Positions 5,697 through 6,848 of a stretch of DNA of 6,848 nt are shown here, one piece after another; position 1 is the stretch's first letter, and each line of letters starts with the position of its first letter. The stretch is taken from assembly GCA_019421725.1 (NCBI GenBank), contig JAHZES010000032.1, positions 1-6,848 of the forward strand. The letters run 5' to 3'. The translations under genes and the position numbers were made by a program. Source of the DNA: Clostridiales bacterium. GTDB taxonomy: Bacteria > Bacillota > Clostridia > Oscillospirales > Acutalibacteraceae. The notes under the pieces were generated by a model. That model did no database searches, was not told the DNA's origin, and saw only the letters and a list, made by a program, of their open reading frames with translations.

Positions 5697-6163
5697 AAAA
5701 AATCATTCTGATCGGTCGGAGCGGATGCGGTAAAACTACGCTGACCCAGGCGCTCCGCGGGGAAAAGATCCATTATCACAAGACCCAGTATATCAACCAT
5801 TTTGATGTGATTATCGATACGCCGGGAGAGTACGTGGAAGACCCCTGGCTGGCCTGTGCATTGGCAATTTACACCTATGAGGCGGATGTGGTCGGGCTGC
5901 TGATCAGCGCCCGGGAGGATTACAGCCTCTACAGCCCGTGTATGGCCGCGAATATCAACCGGCCCGTGATTGGTATCGTAACGCAGATCGACTGGCCGGA
6001 TGCGCGGCCGGACCGTGCGGAGCGCTGGCTGAAGCTTGCCGGGTGCAAACAGATATTTTTTGTTTCGTCCACCAACGGCGACGGAGTCTGGCAGATTCTT
6101 GAATACCTGCGTGATCCGGGCGACGTAATGCCGTGGGAAGAGGAAGAAAAGAAAGCAACATGA
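5693..6163 (+). CDS. eutP: EutP/PduV family microcompartment-associated GTPase-like protein
   Basis: This 156-residue P-loop protein has about the usual length of EutP/PduV. Walker A is GRSGCGKT at 8-15, the effector-region Thr is in HKTQ (29-32), the G3 motif DTPGEY is at 42-47 as in EutP/PduV, the G4-like motif is TQID at 97-100, and SST at 125-127 sits at G5. The usual G4 lysine (NKxD/TKxD) is Gln here, so guanine specificity may be weak. The tail is acidic then basic (PWEEEEKK). The family is tied to Eut/Pdu microcompartments; PduV has been reported to associate with the compartment, but its role is unsettled. The ATG at 5693 overlaps the eutS stop (ATGA), implying translational coupling; a TTG at 5675 is less likely. 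The gene is followed by the terminator at 6167-6199, so no further eut or pdu gene belongs to this transcript. Confidence 0.9.
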   Translation: MKKIILIGRSGCGKTTLTQALRGEKIHYHKTQYINHFDVIIDTPGEYVEDPWLACALAIYTYEADVVGLLISAREDYSLYSPCMAANINRPVIGIVTQIDWPDARPDRAERWLKLAGCKQIFFVSSTNGDGVWQILEYLRDPGDVMPWEEEEKKAT

Positions 6164-6166
6164 TTG

Positions 6167-6199
6167 AAAGCCTGCCGGAACGCGACCGGCAGGCTTTTT
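6167..6199 (+). terminator. intrinsic terminator after eutP
   Basis: AAAGCCTGCCGG (6167-6178) pairs perfectly with CCGGCAGGCTTT (6186-6197) around a 7-nt loop, and the T-run continues to 6199. The stem begins 3 nt after the eutP stop, so the eutS-eutP unit ends here. Confidence 0.95.
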
Positions 6200-6266
6200 G
6201 GATTTATTTATGGATGTTGCTTCTGACGCCGCAATAGGATGCCAAATATCAAGAAAAATCCATATC

Positions 6267-6295
6267 TTGCTATCTGCGGAGCGTTATTATATAAT
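6267..6295 (+). promoter_or_regulatory. sigma-A-like promoter for the membrane glycosyltransferase gene
   Basis: TTGCTA (6267-6272, 4/6) and a perfect TATAAT (6290-6295) are separated by 17 bp, followed by AT-rich DNA. The start would be near 6302, about 154 nt ahead of the start codon. This is the best promoter match in the window. Confidence 0.65.
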
Positions 6296-6301
6296 AGAAT
6301 A

Positions 6302-6455
6302 AATTGATACATTTTTGAGAGGGCTCGCGCTTTGTCTGAGAAGCGCGAAGGCCGGGCGAGAAACAGTCTGGGAAAACAGGTGATCCGGGCTTCGTCGTGT
6401 GCAAAGCTTCGGCACATCTGTGAAAGGAATCCTTTACAGAAGAGGAGGAGCCGCA
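6302..6455 (+). other. long structured 5' leader, function unknown
   Basis: The stretch between the promoter and the start codon carries several hairpins. TCGCGCTT (6325-6332) pairs with AAGCGCGA (6341-6348), and TGTGC (6398-6402) with GCACA (6412-6416). There is also a near-palindrome AAAGGAATCCTTT centred near 6429, close to the ribosome binding site. I could not match it to a riboswitch class by eye and see no convincing small gene in it. It may be a regulatory leader or simply an untranslated region with incidental structure. Confidence 0.35.
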
Positions 6456-6848
6456 ATGCAAAAGACGGTTTCCGAAAAGCTTTTCTGCGCTGCTACGGTG
6501 CTTTTTGCGTTCTGCTTTACCGTTTTGACAGCGCTGCTGCTTTGCAATGCACAGCAGCAGCGCTATGACGCTGTGCCGTTGGTTCTGATGACGGCGGCGG
6601 CGGTGGTGGGTGCTGGCGCCGTGTACTTTCTGTGCAAAAGGAGAGAGCGGGCGCTCGAACGGTATTATGCTCAAATCCTGTGTGCGGTGCTGGCGTTTTT
6701 CGCCGTAGTGCAGATCGTTGCGGGGCTTGCGCTGCGTTTTACCCCTGCATGGGACCTGGACGCTATTTACAGTGGAGCGATTCAGTGGGCGGAGTCCGGG
6801 AGCTTTGCAAAATATGAAGAGTATTACCAATACTTTCCTAATAATTTG
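6456..6848 (+). CDS. multi-spanning membrane protein, probable GT-C/GT39-like glycosyltransferase (3' partial)
   Basis: 131 codons are present and the frame is open to the window edge. The ATG at 6456 has an excellent AGGAGGAG site five bases upstream (6443-6450). Three hydrophobic segments are visible, about residues 8-31, 40-60 and 72-94, with a basic loop KRRER (61-65) between the second and third. By the positive-inside rule the N-terminus is cytoplasmic and the region after residue 94 is outside. That outer loop reads TPAWDLDAIYSGAIQWAESG, then YEEYYQYFPNN. It resembles the first large extracytoplasmic loop of GT39/ArnT-like enzymes, whose acidic residues act with polyprenyl-phosphate sugar donors; Asp100 or Asp102 is the candidate. 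Family assignment rests on this pattern only; other polytopic membrane proteins are possible. It is separately transcribed from eutS-eutP. Confidence 0.7.
   Translation, partial: MQKTVSEKLFCAATVLFAFCFTVLTALLLCNAQQQRYDAVPLVLMTAAAVVGAGAVYFLCKRRERALERYYAQILCAVLAFFAVVQIVAGLALRFTPAWDLDAIYSGAIQWAESGSFAKYEEYYQYFPNNL

Noticed and set aside
6332..6568. TTG-started 78-codon open frame overlapping the glycosyltransferase start
   Set aside because: It is a basic, low-complexity translation lying mostly in the leader and out of frame with the strongly supported membrane protein.
1..6848. CRISPR array, tRNA, rRNA, insertion sequence or attachment site
   Set aside because: I saw no regularly spaced repeats, cloverleaf-like sequence, transposase motif or terminal inverted repeats anywhere in the window.

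Overview
The window looks like chromosomal DNA of a Gram-positive, low-to-moderate GC Firmicute, most likely a gut-type clostridium (Oscillospiraceae/Ruminococcaceae-like). The reasons are the ssb-rpsR order with a strong AGGAGG ribosome binding site, compact intrinsic terminators with U-tracts, sigma-A-like promoters, and a eutS/eutP (pduU/pduV) pair. Taxonomy is inferred from gene content only.

Layout: (1) 1-545, the 3' end of ssb, then rpsR (30S protein S18) and a perfect-stem terminator; this is the end of the usual rpsF-ssb-rpsR operon. (2) 564-2037, a MATE-family efflux transporter with its own promoter, ending at a hairpin shared with the convergent gene. (3) 2052-4241, two minus-strand genes, a Gfo/Idh/MocA oxidoreductase and a D-2-hydroxyacid dehydrogenase, each with a plausible promoter of its own. 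(4) 4332-5199, a plus-strand amidohydrolase (Amidohydro_2) gene that is broken: its two halves lie in different frames and a core segment between them is missing. (5) 5217-6199, a two-gene unit for a bacterial microcompartment shell protein (EutS/PduU) and its partner GTPase (EutP/PduV), overlapping by ATGA and closed by a terminator. (6) 6267-6848, a promoter, a roughly 150-nt structured leader, and the start of a multi-membrane-spanning protein that resembles a GT-C (GT39-like) glycosyltransferase and runs off the window.

How the genes may work together: the oxidoreductase, the hydroxyacid dehydrogenase and the remnant amidohydrolase are families often used in breakdown of sugar acids or modified sugars, and may be remains of one catabolic cluster; this is inference from adjacency. 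The eutS-eutP pair stands without any lyase, aldehyde dehydrogenase or major shell protein in view and is terminated straight after eutP, so it would have to serve a microcompartment encoded elsewhere, or be a relic. No CRISPR array, tRNA, rRNA, insertion sequence or phage gene is visible. The points most worth a second look are the deleted amidohydrolase, the stand-alone microcompartment pair with an attenuator-like leader, and an exact 18-bp tandem duplication inside the dehydrogenase gene.
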